DNA from: Candidatus Microthrix parvicella Bio17-1
GTDB taxonomy: Bacteria > Actinomycetota > Acidimicrobiia > Acidimicrobiales > Microtrichaceae
Direction: 5' to 3'
Length of the DNA: 64,000 nt
Assembly (NCBI RefSeq): GCF_000299415.1
Contig: NZ_AMPG01000002.1
Coordinates: 62,001 to 126,000 of the forward strand
Program-made: the position numbers and the translations under genes
Notes under the pieces: model-generated
What the model saw: the letters and a program-made list of their open reading frames with translations, nothing else
Told to the model about the DNA's origin: nothing
Databases searched by the model: none
Shown: in pieces, positions 26,163-34,571 of the stretch
Layout of the letters: each line of letters opens with the position of its first letter
Numbering within the stretch: position 1 is the stretch's first letter

Positions 26163-26175
26163 TTTACATCGTAAA
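26163..26175. promoter_or_regulatory. LysR-type operator candidate
   Basis: TTTACATCGTAAA is an inverted repeat (TTTAC/GTAAA) containing the T-N11-A pattern of LysR boxes. It lies 27 bp before the GTG start of a LysR gene, in an AT-rich patch that stands out from the surroundings. Autoregulation is a natural inference. Confidence 0.45.
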
Positions 26176-26202
26176 TTCAGATGGGTCGGGTACGCTGCCG
26201 AC

Positions 26203-27129
26203 GTGGAACTCAAAGCACTTCGTGCACTCAGCGCCGTCGGCGACCATCACAGCTTCTCGGCGGCGGCCCGGTCGCTGTCAACCGTGCAGTCCAACGTGTC
26301 GGCCCACGTCGCCCGGTTGGAACGGGAGTTGGGGGTCACGCTGGTGGACCGGGAAAACAACCAACTCACCCCCGAAGGCGCGCTGGTGACCTCCCGAACG
26401 CTGCGCATCGAACGGGAGCTTGATGCGCTGGCGTCAGACCTGGCGGCGCTGCGCGACGAGGTGATCGGCGCAGTACGGCTGGGGGTGATCGGTACCACCG
26501 CCAGGTGGCTGGTGCCGCTGCTGCTCAATCACCTGGCCGCGAACCACCCGGGTATTGCGCTGACCCTGCTGGACGGCACCACCTCGGTGCTGTTGCCCCG
26601 GGTGGCGGAGGGTGACCTGGACCTCGCCGTGGTGTCCTACGCGGGGAACGACCCCGCAATCTCCATGGAATCGCTGTTCGACGAGGACCTGGTGCTGGTG
26701 GTGGGCACGGACCACCCGCTGGCCGACCGCACCCAGGTGTCCGTGGCCGACCTGGACGGTTGGGAAATGATTCTCGATGTGCCTGGGAGTCGGTACCGGG
26801 CACTGCTCGACGAACGTTGCGCTGCGGCCGGGGTGGTGCTGAAGCCCAAGGCGGAGATCGAGGGCCTGCGGCTGATCGCATCGCTGGCCTTCACCGGTTT
26901 CGGCGCCGCCATCCTGCCCGCGTCAGCCGCTCCCTTCGACGGCGGTGACCGTTGGGTGGCACTACCCATTACCGACATCGAAGGCCGGACCGTGGGGCTG
27001 GCGCGTCGACGAAAGCGGATGCCCTCGGCGGCGGCCCGCACCGTTGCGCAGGCGATTATCGATGTGGTGAGTGAGTCGGCCGCCAAACAGGGTGGGCTTC
27101 GGGCCAGATCACCCCAGGGTGGGCAGTGA
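26203..27129 (+). CDS. LysR family transcriptional regulator
   Basis: A 308-residue regulator. N-terminal winged helix-turn-helix: ELKALRALSAVGDHHSFSAA then STVQSNVSAHVARLERELG. The effector-binding domain starts near residue 88 (GAVRLGVIGTTARWLVPLLL), with the usual two-lobed periplasmic-binding fold. GTG start. The stop lies within the earliest possible start of the citrate synthase gene, so both genes may be on one transcript; whether it controls gltA is untested. The effector cannot be predicted. Confidence 0.85.
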   Translation: MELKALRALSAVGDHHSFSAAARSLSTVQSNVSAHVARLERELGVTLVDRENNQLTPEGALVTSRTLRIERELDALASDLAALRDEVIGAVRLGVIGTTARWLVPLLLNHLAANHPGIALTLLDGTTSVLLPRVAEGDLDLAVVSYAGNDPAISMESLFDEDLVLVVGTDHPLADRTQVSVADLDGWEMILDVPGSRYRALLDERCAAAGVVLKPKAEIEGLRLIASLAFTGFGAAILPASAAPFDGGDRWVALPITDIEGRTVGLARRRKRMPSAAARTVAQAIIDVVSESAAKQGGLRARSPQGGQ

Positions 27130-27158
27130 GCATCGGCGCGTCTCGCTACCATGAGCAT

Positions 27159-28427
27159 GTGACCGAATCCATCACCATCACCGACAACCGCAGCGGCGAA
27201 TCCGTCGAGATTCCCATCGATCAGGGCGGGGTGGACTCCAAACCCTGGAACCAGCTGATGCCCGGCGTCTGGTTTAACGATCCGTCGTTCGGCACCACCG
27301 CCGCCGCCGATTCGACCGTCACCGAACTGGACGGCGTCAACGGCATTCTGCGCTACCGGGGCTACCCGATCGAGCAGCTGGCCGAACGTTCGTCGTACCT
27401 CGAGGTGGCGTACCTGCTGGTCAACGGCGAGTTGCCCACCGCCGAAGAGTTCGAAACCTGGCGCTACGAGATCACCCATCACACGTTCATCCATGAGAAC
27501 GTGCGCAAGAAGTTCCTCGAAGGCTTCCATCACGACGCCCACCCGATGGGCATCCTGGTGGCCACCATTGCGGCGCTGTCCACCTTCTATCCCGAGGCCA
27601 AGGACATCTTCGACCCCGAGGTGCGGCGCAAGCAGATCGTGCGCCTGATCGCCAAGATGCCCACCCTGGCCGCCGGCGCCTACCGATTCAGCCGGGGCAT
27701 GCCCTTCGTCTACCCGGACAACTCCCTCGATTTCTCGGCCAACTTCCTGTCGATGCTGTTCAAGACCGCCGAGCCCCGCTACGACGCCAACCCGGTGCTG
27801 GCCAAAGCGCTCGACGTGCTGTTCATCCTGCACGCCGACCACGAGCAAAACTGCTCAACCACCGCAATGCGCACCGTCGGCTCGGCCCACGCCGACCCCT
27901 ACGTGGCCACGGCCGCTGCGGCCTCGGCGCTGTACGGACCCCGCCACGGCGGCGCCAACGAGGCGGTGCTGCACATGCTGGAACGCATCGGCTCCATCGA
28001 CAACGTGCCCGCCTTCATCGACCGGGTCAAGGCCGGCGAGGAGCGCCTGATGGGCTTCGGCCACCGGGTCTACAAGAACTTCGATCCCCGGGCCACGATC
28101 ATCAAGAACACCGCCTACGAGGTGTTCGACGTCACCGGCAAGAGCCCGCTGTTGGATATTGCGCTCAAGCTGGAGGAGGTGGCGCTGGCCGACAACTACT
28201 TCGTCGACCGAAAGCTCTACCCCAACGTCGACTTCTACTCCGGCCTGATCTACCAGGCGATGGGGTTTCCGATGGACATGTTCACCGTGCTGTTCGCCAT
28301 CCCACGCGTGGCCGGTTGGCTGTCGCACTACACCGAGTTACTCGAGCAGGACCAGCGCATCATCCGCCCCCGCCAGATCTACGTCGGTGCGGGCGAGCGC
28401 GACTACGTGCCCTTCTCCATTCGCTGA
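27159..28427 (+). CDS. gltA: Citrate synthase
   Basis: Condenses acetyl-CoA and oxaloacetate to citrate, the entry step of the TCA cycle; cytoplasmic. The frame gives 422 residues from GTG 27159 (MTESITITDNRSGES), or 433 from GTG 27126, which overlaps the LysR stop. The later start is preferred as it matches usual family N-termini. Signature blocks: GILRYRGYPIEQLA, HADHEQNCSTTAMRTVGSAHADPY, GPRHGGANEAVLHML and GFGHRVYKNFDPRA, containing the catalytic histidines and, further on, the aspartate region. Length suits a type II bacterial enzyme. Confidence 0.93.
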   Translation: MTESITITDNRSGESVEIPIDQGGVDSKPWNQLMPGVWFNDPSFGTTAAADSTVTELDGVNGILRYRGYPIEQLAERSSYLEVAYLLVNGELPTAEEFETWRYEITHHTFIHENVRKKFLEGFHHDAHPMGILVATIAALSTFYPEAKDIFDPEVRRKQIVRLIAKMPTLAAGAYRFSRGMPFVYPDNSLDFSANFLSMLFKTAEPRYDANPVLAKALDVLFILHADHEQNCSTTAMRTVGSAHADPYVATAAAASALYGPRHGGANEAVLHMLERIGSIDNVPAFIDRVKAGEERLMGFGHRVYKNFDPRATIIKNTAYEVFDVTGKSPLLDIALKLEEVALADNYFVDRKLYPNVDFYSGLIYQAMGFPMDMFTVLFAIPRVAGWLSHYTELLEQDQRIIRPRQIYVGAGERDYVPFSIR

Positions 28428-28456
28428 GCCCCGGCGTCAGCCAAACGGCGACGGAG

Positions 28457-29194
28457 TCAGACGGTCACCGCATCGAGGGCAACCTCGGCCATTGCCGAGA
28501 AACCCACTTGGCGCTCCTGCGCGCTCAGGTGGGTGTCGCCGTTGAGATGGTCCGACACGGTGAGCAGTGCCGCTGCGGCCACACCTTCGCTCGCCGCCAC
28601 ACCAAACAGCCCGGCAGCCTCCATTTCCACGGCCAGGTGGCCACTGGCACGCAGGAGGTCGAGCTCCGAGGCCGGCTGGCCATAGAAGGTGTCGGAGGTG
28701 AACACCCGTCCGACGTGCGTGGTCGATGTCGACCCGCCTTCGGGGGAGGCGTTTGCAGGCGACGTCTCGGCGCGTTCCACCAGAGCCCGGGTGAGCGCAA
28801 AGTCGGGGGTGGCCGCAAAGTCGTGGCCCGCCACGAGGCGACGGTTGACGCTGGAATCGGTTGATGCGCCCGACACGACGATCAGGTCGCGCAGGCCCAC
28901 CCTGTCGTCGATGGCGCCGCACGAACCGATGCGAACCAGGCGCGTCACTCCATAGTGGCGCGCCAGTTCGGTGGCGTAGATGTTCATCGAGGGCACGCCC
29001 ATACCGGTGCCCATAACCGACACACGTCGGCCTCGCCAGCTGCCGGTGTAGCCCAGGATGCCCCGGACCTCGGTCACCTCCGAAGCGTCGCTGAGCAACT
29101 CGGTGGCGATCCACCGGGCACGCAGGGGATCACCCGGCAGCAGCACCGACGGAGCGAACGCGCCGTCGGGCGCCGAGATGTGCGGCGTGCTCAC
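28457..29194 (-). CDS. deoD: Purine nucleoside phosphorylase, DeoD type
   Basis: Phosphorolysis of purine nucleosides to base and (deoxy)ribose-1-phosphate. 245 residues, the usual size of the hexameric DeoD group. Motifs: SVLLPGDPLRARWIA, MGTGMGVPSMNIYATEL, LVRIGSCGAIDDRVGLRDLIV, and the nucleoside-binding VEMEAAGLFGVAASEG followed by LLTVSDHL with the catalytic aspartate. ATG 29194 overlaps the stop of the quinone oxidoreductase by 4 bp, so they form one minus-strand operon. It converges on gltA with 29 bp between. Confidence 0.9.
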   Translation of the reverse strand: MSTPHISAPDGAFAPSVLLPGDPLRARWIATELLSDASEVTEVRGILGYTGSWRGRRVSVMGTGMGVPSMNIYATELARHYGVTRLVRIGSCGAIDDRVGLRDLIVVSGASTDSSVNRRLVAGHDFAATPDFALTRALVERAETSPANASPEGGSTSTTHVGRVFTSDTFYGQPASELDLLRASGHLAVEMEAAGLFGVAASEGVAAAALLTVSDHLNGDTHLSAQERQVGFSAMAEVALDAVTV

Positions 29195-30177
29195 GCCCCA
29201 GGGCCGATGGTGATCAGCACCTTGCCCACGTTGGCGTTGGCCTCCATGTGTTCATGTGCGGCTGCAATGTCTTCAACCGCGAAGGTGGTGTCGATCACCG
29301 GTTTGAGCAGTCCGCCGTCGAACATGGGGAGAAGCTCGGTGGCCACCCGCTGTGTGAGCGTGGCCTTCTCCTCCGCCGGTCGGGATCGCAGCACCGTGCC
29401 GATGAGCGCCACCCGCTTCATCATGAGCGCACCCAGGTTGATGTCGCCGCTGCCGCCCCCCATGGTGCCCACCTGAATGATGCGGGCCCCGATCGCTGCG
29501 ATCTTCAGGTTGGCGGCCAGCGTGTCGGCGCCGACCACGTCCAGTACGGTGTGGACGCCGACAGGGCCGGTGGCCTGCTTGGTGCGGGCGACCACATCTT
29601 CGTTGCGGTAGTCGATCACCAGATCGGCGCCCAGGGCCGAGCAGGCCTCCAGCTTGGTTTCCGACGCCGTAACGATCACCCGGGCACCGATGGCCTTGGC
29701 AATCTGGATGCCTGCCGTACCCACCCCGGAGGCCCCGGCGTGGATGAAGGCCCAACGGCCCGACGTCAGCCCGCCCTGCACGACCAACGCGTCGAATGCG
29801 GTGAGGAACGCCTCGGGGATCGCCGCCGCAGCGGGCAGCCCAACCGCGTCGGGCACCGCCATGACCTGGCGCTCGTCGACCGCGATCGCCTCGGCATAGG
29901 CCCCGCCACCGACGATGCCCATCACCCGATCGCCCACCGCAAGCTGGTGGACCCGCTTGCCCACCTCCCGCACGGTGCCTGCGTACTCCATGCCTGGAAT
30001 CTCGTGATCCATCGACGGGCCGGGATACAGGCCCCGGCGCTGCAACAGGTCGGCCCGGTTGAGCGCGGTGGCGGCGATGTCCACCACCACTTCGGTGGGT
30101 CCGGGGGTCGGATCAGGCACCTCCCGAATGGTCAGAACCTCGGGGCCTCCGTACGACTTGAGCACAACAGCACGCAT
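29191..30177 (-). CDS. NAD(P)H:quinone oxidoreductase, zeta-crystallin type (MDR family)
   Basis: Zinc-independent medium-chain dehydrogenase/reductase of 328 residues. The start MRAVVLKSYGGPEVLTIREV is the typical beginning of this group; a longer upstream frame is ignored. Nucleotide-binding motif HAGASGVGTAGIQIAKAIGA near residue 145, and ALNRADLLQRRGLYP in the substrate domain. No catalytic or structural zinc cysteines. Likely a one- or two-electron quinone reductase; exact substrate unknown. Overlaps deoD by 4 bp. A strong terminator hairpin lies 110 bp upstream of its start on the same strand. Confidence 0.85.
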   Translation of the reverse strand: MRAVVLKSYGGPEVLTIREVPDPTPGPTEVVVDIAATALNRADLLQRRGLYPGPSMDHEIPGMEYAGTVREVGKRVHQLAVGDRVMGIVGGGAYAEAIAVDERQVMAVPDAVGLPAAAAIPEAFLTAFDALVVQGGLTSGRWAFIHAGASGVGTAGIQIAKAIGARVIVTASETKLEACSALGADLVIDYRNEDVVARTKQATGPVGVHTVLDVVGADTLAANLKIAAIGARIIQVGTMGGGSGDINLGALMMKRVALIGTVLRSRPAEEKATLTQRVATELLPMFDGGLLKPVIDTTFAVEDIAAAHEHMEANANVGKVLITIGPGA

Positions 30178-30274
30178 GTGGTCGATGCTACGGGAGGGGG
30201 CCGGAGGGAGGAGGGCCGGCACCGTCGTGGGCAGTTCCACCCATGGCGCCCTCTGCACCAAGGTTGAGCACAAT

Positions 30275-30400
30275 GACCCAAAAAGAAACTGGAGCCCCCG
30301 GAGGGGCTCCAGTTGGCGAACCGGGTGGCGGGATCCCGATGTCGCCGCTTGGCCAGGCGGCGGGAGCCTGGCCGAAGCAGAAATGTAACGAACCCGTCGC
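30275..30400 (-). ncRNA. Candidate small RNA or leader RNA
   Basis: Minus-strand stretch with a hairpin GGCCAGGC-(7)-GCCTGGCC, a linker containing GGTTC, then the terminator at 30287-30314 and CTTTTTGGG. Same layout and partly same sequence as 25985-26115. No start signal identified; 5' end is approximate. Confidence 0.28.
30287..30314 (-). terminator. Terminator hairpin upstream of the quinone oxidoreductase gene
   Basis: A 12-bp stem (AACTGGAGCCCC, 30287-30298, complement 30303-30314) with a 4-base loop; on the minus strand it is followed by TCTTTTTGGG. It lies between any upstream promoter and the start at 30177, so it either ends a short RNA or acts as a leader attenuator. Confidence 0.6.
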
Positions 30401-30627
30401 CCGGTGTCCACCTTTCTACCGCGCCAAATCCACACCCACAGTGAGGAATGGACCGACCCTACCGACCACTCAGAGTGCATTTTGTGCCGTGACCGGCCAT
30501 CTCAGTCCCTCTGCGAGCCATCCCCGCGGCCAACGCCCCACGACGTGGGGAAACACGCCTGTCCTGCGGTGAGACTTCTCAATTTTGGCCGGCGGCCTTG
30601 GCCACTCTTCGCGTCCAACGACCTAGT

Positions 30628-30643
30628 TATGACTTTGGTCACA
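30628..30643. promoter_or_regulatory. Crp/Fnr-type box candidate
   Basis: TATGACTTTGGTCACA fits TGTGA-N6-TCACA with one mismatch. It lies 37 bp before the mshD-like start, and a possible -10 element TACCCT follows at 30669-30674. Single site; could be chance. Confidence 0.3.
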
Positions 30644-30680
30644 TGGGTCGTTCTCCCTACGTCGGACCTACCCTGATGGC

Positions 30681-31469
30681 ATGGGTCCCATCACACGCAC
30701 CGAAGAACGCACCGACTCCGGCCTGCGCGTCAGCTACCCGGCCATCGCCTGGGACCAACCCGAGCAGGCGGCCGGGGTGACGGCGGACCTGCGCGAACTG
30801 GCGAACGACGGCGGGGAGATCCAGTGGTGGATCGAGGCACCTCCAGAGGTCGTTGAACGGGTGGCGGCCAAGGCCGGATGGGTGAGGCTCCGCACCCTGG
30901 TACAGCTCCGTCGCCCGCTTCCCATGGAGGCGCCCCCTCCCATTCCCGGATTGCGCACCTTCGACCCCGATCGGGATGTGGATGCCTGGCTGGAACTCAA
31001 CAACCAGGCGTTCTCGTGGCACCCCGAACAAGGCCACCAGAACCACGCCGGGATGGCTGCCACGTTGACCGCAGCGTGGGTCGACCTGGACGGGTTCTTC
31101 GTCGTCGATGCGGCGCAGTTCGAGGCGGCGACGATCCAAGATGGCACCCGACCACCCAACACCACCCACGCGCTGGCGGGCTTCTGTTGGACCAAGTTTC
31201 ACCCGGCCACCTCCGCCACAGACGCCTCCGGCGCGGATGTGGCGCTCGGCGAGGTGTACGTCATCGCAACGGCTTCCTCCGCTCGGGGCCGGGGGCTGGG
31301 CCAGGCCCTGGTGCAGGCGGGCATGGACCATCAATACCGGGTTCGGGGCGCCGAGCAGGCCATGCTGTGGACCGAATCGGACAACACCAGAGCGCTCAAG
31401 CTGTACGAACGACTCGGCTACACGGTGCACCACACCAATGTCGCCTACGGGCCGGGGGCCGGCTCATGA
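30681..31469 (+). CDS. mshD: GNAT acetyltransferase, mycothiol synthase-like
   Basis: Mycothiol synthase acetylates Cys-GlcN-Ins in the last step of mycothiol formation. This protein has 262 residues, shorter than the usual about 300-315, chiefly in the N-terminal GNAT half. It has the MshD-like phrase NNQAFSWHPEQGHQ and a good C-terminal acetyl-CoA site, VIATASSARGRGLGQALVQAG, with the late SDNTRALKLYERLGYTVHH. Downstream rlmN is coupled by an ATGA overlap. Mycothiol is restricted to actinobacteria, which supports the taxonomic placement. A different GNAT substrate cannot be excluded because of the shortened N-terminus. Confidence 0.7.
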   Translation: MGPITRTEERTDSGLRVSYPAIAWDQPEQAAGVTADLRELANDGGEIQWWIEAPPEVVERVAAKAGWVRLRTLVQLRRPLPMEAPPPIPGLRTFDPDRDVDAWLELNNQAFSWHPEQGHQNHAGMAATLTAAWVDLDGFFVVDAAQFEAATIQDGTRPPNTTHALAGFCWTKFHPATSATDASGADVALGEVYVIATASSARGRGLGQALVQAGMDHQYRVRGAEQAMLWTESDNTRALKLYERLGYTVHHTNVAYGPGAGS

Positions 31470-32632
31470 GCCGTCGTGTGGTGGGTCCGATCGGGCCCTA
31501 CGACGTCGACCGGGCCGGGATCGCCGCCTGGCTTTCGGGCGATGCAACCGCTGTGGGGCGCGGCCCTACGAAGGCGCCGTCCTACCGGGTGGACCAGGTT
31601 TGGGACGGGTTGTACACGCAGGGAACGCCGCCCGAAGCGTGGACCAACCTGCCGAAGTCGCTTCGGGCAGGGTTTGCCGAGACCTTCCCCTCCGGACTCA
31701 CCGAGGTTCGTCGCAGCGTCGGTGACGGTGGGGACACCACCAAGTGGCTCTGGAGTCTTCACGACGGCGCCACCATCGAAACGGTCCTCATGATCTACGG
31801 AGACCGTGCCACCGTGTGCGTGTCCAGCCAGGCCGGATGTGCAATGGCGTGTGGGTTCTGCGCCACCGGTCAGGACGGCTTCACCCGGCACCTCACAGCG
31901 GGCGAGATCGTCGAGCAGGTGATGGTGGCCCGGCAGGCGTCGCCTCGGCGACTGTCCAACGTGGTGTTCATGGGCATGGGTGAACCGCTGGCGAACTATG
32001 GACCGACGGTGGCGGCTGTGCGACGCCTGCGTGACGAGGTCGGGCTGTCGGCACGCCACCTCACCGTGTCAACGGTTGGCATGGTGCCCGCCATCACCCG
32101 GCTGGCAGGTGAAGGCCTGCCGGTCAGCCTGGCCATCTCCGTGCACGCCGCCACCGACGAGTTGCGCAACGAGCTGGTGCCGATCAACCGGCGCCACAAC
32201 CTGAAATCACTGGTTGACGCCGCCGTCGCATGGCGGGCAACCACCGGGCGACGGGTCAGCTTCGAGTGGGCGCTGATCGACGGCGTCAACGACACCCCCG
32301 AGCAGTTGGACGCCCTCATTACACTTGCGCGTCGTGCCCGGGCGCACGTCAACTTCATTCCGCTCAACCCGACGCCCGGATGGCCAACCACCGGCACGGC
32401 CCCGGCCGGGGTTCGCGCCGCACGCGATCGGCTCGACCGCGCCGGCATCACCGTGACCGTGCGCGACACCCGTGGCGACGACATCGACGCGGCCTGTGGG
32501 CAGCTCGCCTCTCGCAGCCGCGAGCAGGCCGAGACCGTTGCCACCTCGACACACACGCGCTCCAACCCCGACTCATCGAGCTCCGAAACAGCGGTTCAGG
32601 TGGCGCCGCCCACCCGTTCACCAGGGCGCTGA
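31466..32632 (+). CDS. rlmN: 23S rRNA (adenine(2503)-C(2))-methyltransferase
   Basis: Radical SAM enzyme that methylates A2503 of 23S rRNA (and A37 of some tRNAs). 388 residues from ATG 31466, which overlaps the mshD stop. The [4Fe-4S] motif C125-AMA-C129-GF-C132 is clear, then FMGMGEPLANY and SLAISVHAATDELRNELVPINRRHNL. VTVRDTRGDDIDAACGQLA near the end holds the second catalytic cysteine region. About 40 extra Ser/Thr/Pro residues at the C-terminus are not part of the usual fold. The 3' end overlaps the convergent nucleotidyltransferase gene by 15 bp. Confidence 0.93.
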   Translation: MSRRVVGPIGPYDVDRAGIAAWLSGDATAVGRGPTKAPSYRVDQVWDGLYTQGTPPEAWTNLPKSLRAGFAETFPSGLTEVRRSVGDGGDTTKWLWSLHDGATIETVLMIYGDRATVCVSSQAGCAMACGFCATGQDGFTRHLTAGEIVEQVMVARQASPRRLSNVVFMGMGEPLANYGPTVAAVRRLRDEVGLSARHLTVSTVGMVPAITRLAGEGLPVSLAISVHAATDELRNELVPINRRHNLKSLVDAAVAWRATTGRRVSFEWALIDGVNDTPEQLDALITLARRARAHVNFIPLNPTPGWPTTGTAPAGVRAARDRLDRAGITVTVRDTRGDDIDAACGQLASRSREQAETVATSTHTRSNPDSSSSETAVQVAPPTRSPGR

Positions 32633-33646
32633 CGGCACCGGCCGTACCAGGACCGTGCGTCCGTCCGACGTACGCACGGCTCCGTCCAGGCGCTCCCCCG
32701 GACCCACCCTGGCGCCGCTCCACAGCACGCTGCGCGTCACACCCTCGTGTGGCTCGACGGTGTCGCCCGGGTTCTCTCGGGCGATGTCACCTGCGCCGGT
32801 TGCGTCGACCTGACCGACCTCCACCGAAGTGGCGCCACCGAAGAGCGCCAGATTGGCCGCCAGGTACGACGCCGGAGTGCCGCAGTCCAACACCGGCGAA
32901 TCCAACTGCACGCTTTGCAGGCGACCTTCGGCATGGGCGTCCCGCCAGAGGTGGCCAAATAGGCCCGACGGCGACCGTGGCAACGCCTCGATCGCACTCC
33001 ACGGCGTGATCGAGGCGACGACGGGCACCCCGGGCCGGAACCCATCCCGGCCGCCATGGGCCACCAGCGGGCGCTCGCCGTCCCAGGCTGCGACCACGTC
33101 GGCCAGATCGGCGTCGAAGACGGAATCGGCGTTGACGGCCAGCACCGAGCGGCCGTCAAGGTGATGGGCCAGGTTGGCCAATGCCCCCGCCGTACCCAAC
33201 GCGTCCGGACCCTCCACCGAGGCGACGACCTGGATCGTCGGCGACGGTGCCCCGGTGCCGGCAGGCATTCCGGAGACGTCGGGCGACCGAGCCGCGCCCA
33301 CCAGCGAGCCGAGCGACCGAAGGCTCGAAACCACCGGCCGCTCGTGGCGCTGACCATGAAACGACCGCCAAAACTGCATCGTCGGCCCGCCGCCCGCCCG
33401 CTCGGTGTCGACCGCCCAGCTCAGGTACTCCAGCATGATCGCCGGGTGATGGTGCACGTTGACCACCACCTCCTCAACCACCCCCACCAGCGCATCGAGC
33501 GCCCACGACAGCATCGGGCGGCCACCGACCGGGCACAACACCTTGGGCCGCTCCAGGGTGAGCGGCATCAGCCGACTGCCGGCGCCGGCCGCCAGGCACA
33601 CGCCGACCAGATCGGTTTGCGTCGCGCCTGGCACACTTACCCTCAT
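32618..33646 (-). CDS. NTP transferase (sugar-1-phosphate nucleotidyltransferase-like)
   Basis: Nucleotidyltransferase of about 342 residues. The N-terminal signature GVCLAAGAGSRLMPLTLERPKVLCPVGGRPML is the pyrophosphorylase loop and the sugar-phosphate lysine region; VLAVNADSVFDADL carries a metal-binding aspartate, and VLDCGTPASYLAANLAL is typical of GDP-mannose/dTDP-glucose pyrophosphorylases. Probably makes an NDP-sugar for cell-envelope glycans. The ATG at 33646 shares bases with the ATG of the divergent gene at 33645; a GTG at 33634 is an alternative start. Confidence 0.8.
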   Translation of the reverse strand: MRVSVPGATQTDLVGVCLAAGAGSRLMPLTLERPKVLCPVGGRPMLSWALDALVGVVEEVVVNVHHHPAIMLEYLSWAVDTERAGGGPTMQFWRSFHGQRHERPVVSSLRSLGSLVGAARSPDVSGMPAGTGAPSPTIQVVASVEGPDALGTAGALANLAHHLDGRSVLAVNADSVFDADLADVVAAWDGERPLVAHGGRDGFRPGVPVVASITPWSAIEALPRSPSGLFGHLWRDAHAEGRLQSVQLDSPVLDCGTPASYLAANLALFGGATSVEVGQVDATGAGDIARENPGDTVEPHEGVTRSVLWSGARVGPGERLDGAVRTSDGRTVLVRPVPSAPW

Positions 33647-34043
33647 GGAAGTACGTCGCTGGACCAATCGGTCACTCCCCCAAACACTTCAGATCGCCAA
33701 CATTCTGCTCTATATCGACGCCTTCTTTCTGGTGATCGGCATCCTGGGCGGTCCCAAGGGGTTTGGTGGGATCGGGATGCTTCTGCTGGTCCTCTCCGTC
33801 GTTGCCTACCTCGTCGGCGGCCTCGGCCTCGCCAACGAGGAAAAACGCGGCTACATCCTCGCCGTGGTGGCATCGTTCAGCCCGTTCATCCTTCGGGCAT
33901 ACATCTCCTTCGCCGTCGAACGATTCGACCTGCTCTACATCATCGGTCTGCGCTCACCGCTCAACCTGCTCTTCGAGGCCGCCCTGGTGGCACTGTTGTT
34001 GCACTCCCAGTCGCAGCGATACGTCAGCACCTGGTTCAAGTAG
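33645..34043 (+). CDS. Small integral membrane protein
   Basis: A 132-residue protein with about four hydrophobic segments: IANILLYIDAFFLVIGILGG, IGMLLLVLSVVAYLVGGLGL, GYILAVVASFSPFILRAYISF and SPLNLLFEAALVALLLHS. No recognised family. A frame extension upstream would run over the divergent nucleotidyltransferase gene. No Shine-Dalgarno precedes the ATG, so the message may be leaderless. Role unknown. Confidence 0.65.
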   Translation: MEVRRWTNRSLPQTLQIANILLYIDAFFLVIGILGGPKGFGGIGMLLLVLSVVAYLVGGLGLANEEKRGYILAVVASFSPFILRAYISFAVERFDLLYIIGLRSPLNLLFEAALVALLLHSQSQRYVSTWFK

Positions 34044-34090
34044 CCGGCTCCGCTGCCGGCACGCCGGCGGCGCGTGGCAGACTCTCGCCC

Positions 34091-34552
34091 ATGGCTACCG
34101 AAGTACATGGCATTGCAGGACTGAAGGAACTCGTCGGGCAGCACCTCGGCTATTCGGAGTACCTCGATATCACCCAGGAGCGCGTCAACACGTTTGCCGA
34201 CGCCACCGGCGACCACCAGTGGATCCACGTCGACCCCGAGCGCGCCGCGAAGGAGAGCCCCTTCGGCGGACCGATCGCCCACGGCTATCTCACGCTGTCA
34301 CTCGGCCCGGCGCTGATGCCCAGCATCATGACCGTCACCGGCATGAAGATGGGCGTCAACTACGGAGCGGGCAAGATTCGCTTTCCCTCGCCGGTGCCGG
34401 TCGGTTCCAGGTTGCGCCTCGGCGCCAAGCTGGACTCGCTGGAGGACCTGCCCAACAACGGCGCCCAGGTCACGATGACGTTCACCTTCGAGGTGGAGGA
34501 CGCGCCAAAGCCCAGCTGCGTGGCCGAGATCATCTTCCGTTACTACGAGTGA
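34091..34552 (+). CDS. MaoC family (R)-specific enoyl-CoA hydratase
   Basis: Hotdog-fold hydratase of 153 residues, a single-domain MaoC/PhaJ-like enzyme. The hydratase-2 active site is present: DATGDHQWIHVDPERAA supplies the Asp and His, and SPFGGPIAHGYLTLSL the helix contact. Such enzymes hydrate trans-2-enoyl-CoA to (R)-3-hydroxyacyl-CoA, linking beta-oxidation with polyhydroxyalkanoate or branched-acid metabolism. The ATG at 34091 follows the previous stop by 47 bp. The true substrate is unknown. Confidence 0.87.
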   Translation: MATEVHGIAGLKELVGQHLGYSEYLDITQERVNTFADATGDHQWIHVDPERAAKESPFGGPIAHGYLTLSLGPALMPSIMTVTGMKMGVNYGAGKIRFPSPVPVGSRLRLGAKLDSLEDLPNNGAQVTMTFTFEVEDAPKPSCVAEIIFRYYE

Positions 34553-34571
34553 CCCAATCCACTCGATCTCG

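Larger units (their letters stand above)
30178..30680. other. Intergenic region with regulatory signals
   Basis: About 500 bp between divergent genes. It contains a minus-strand terminator-like hairpin (30287-30314), a second hairpin (GGCCAGGC/GCCTGGCC) near 30350-30375, a small stem CCCCAC-GAC-GTGGGG at 30536-30550 and a Crp-like box at 30628-30643. No convincing coding frame. Confidence 0.6.

Noticed and set aside
30536-30550. CCCCAC-GAC-GTGGGG followed by AAACACG, resembling a type I-E CRISPR repeat
   Set aside because: Only one copy, no spacers or cas genes; treated as a plain hairpin.
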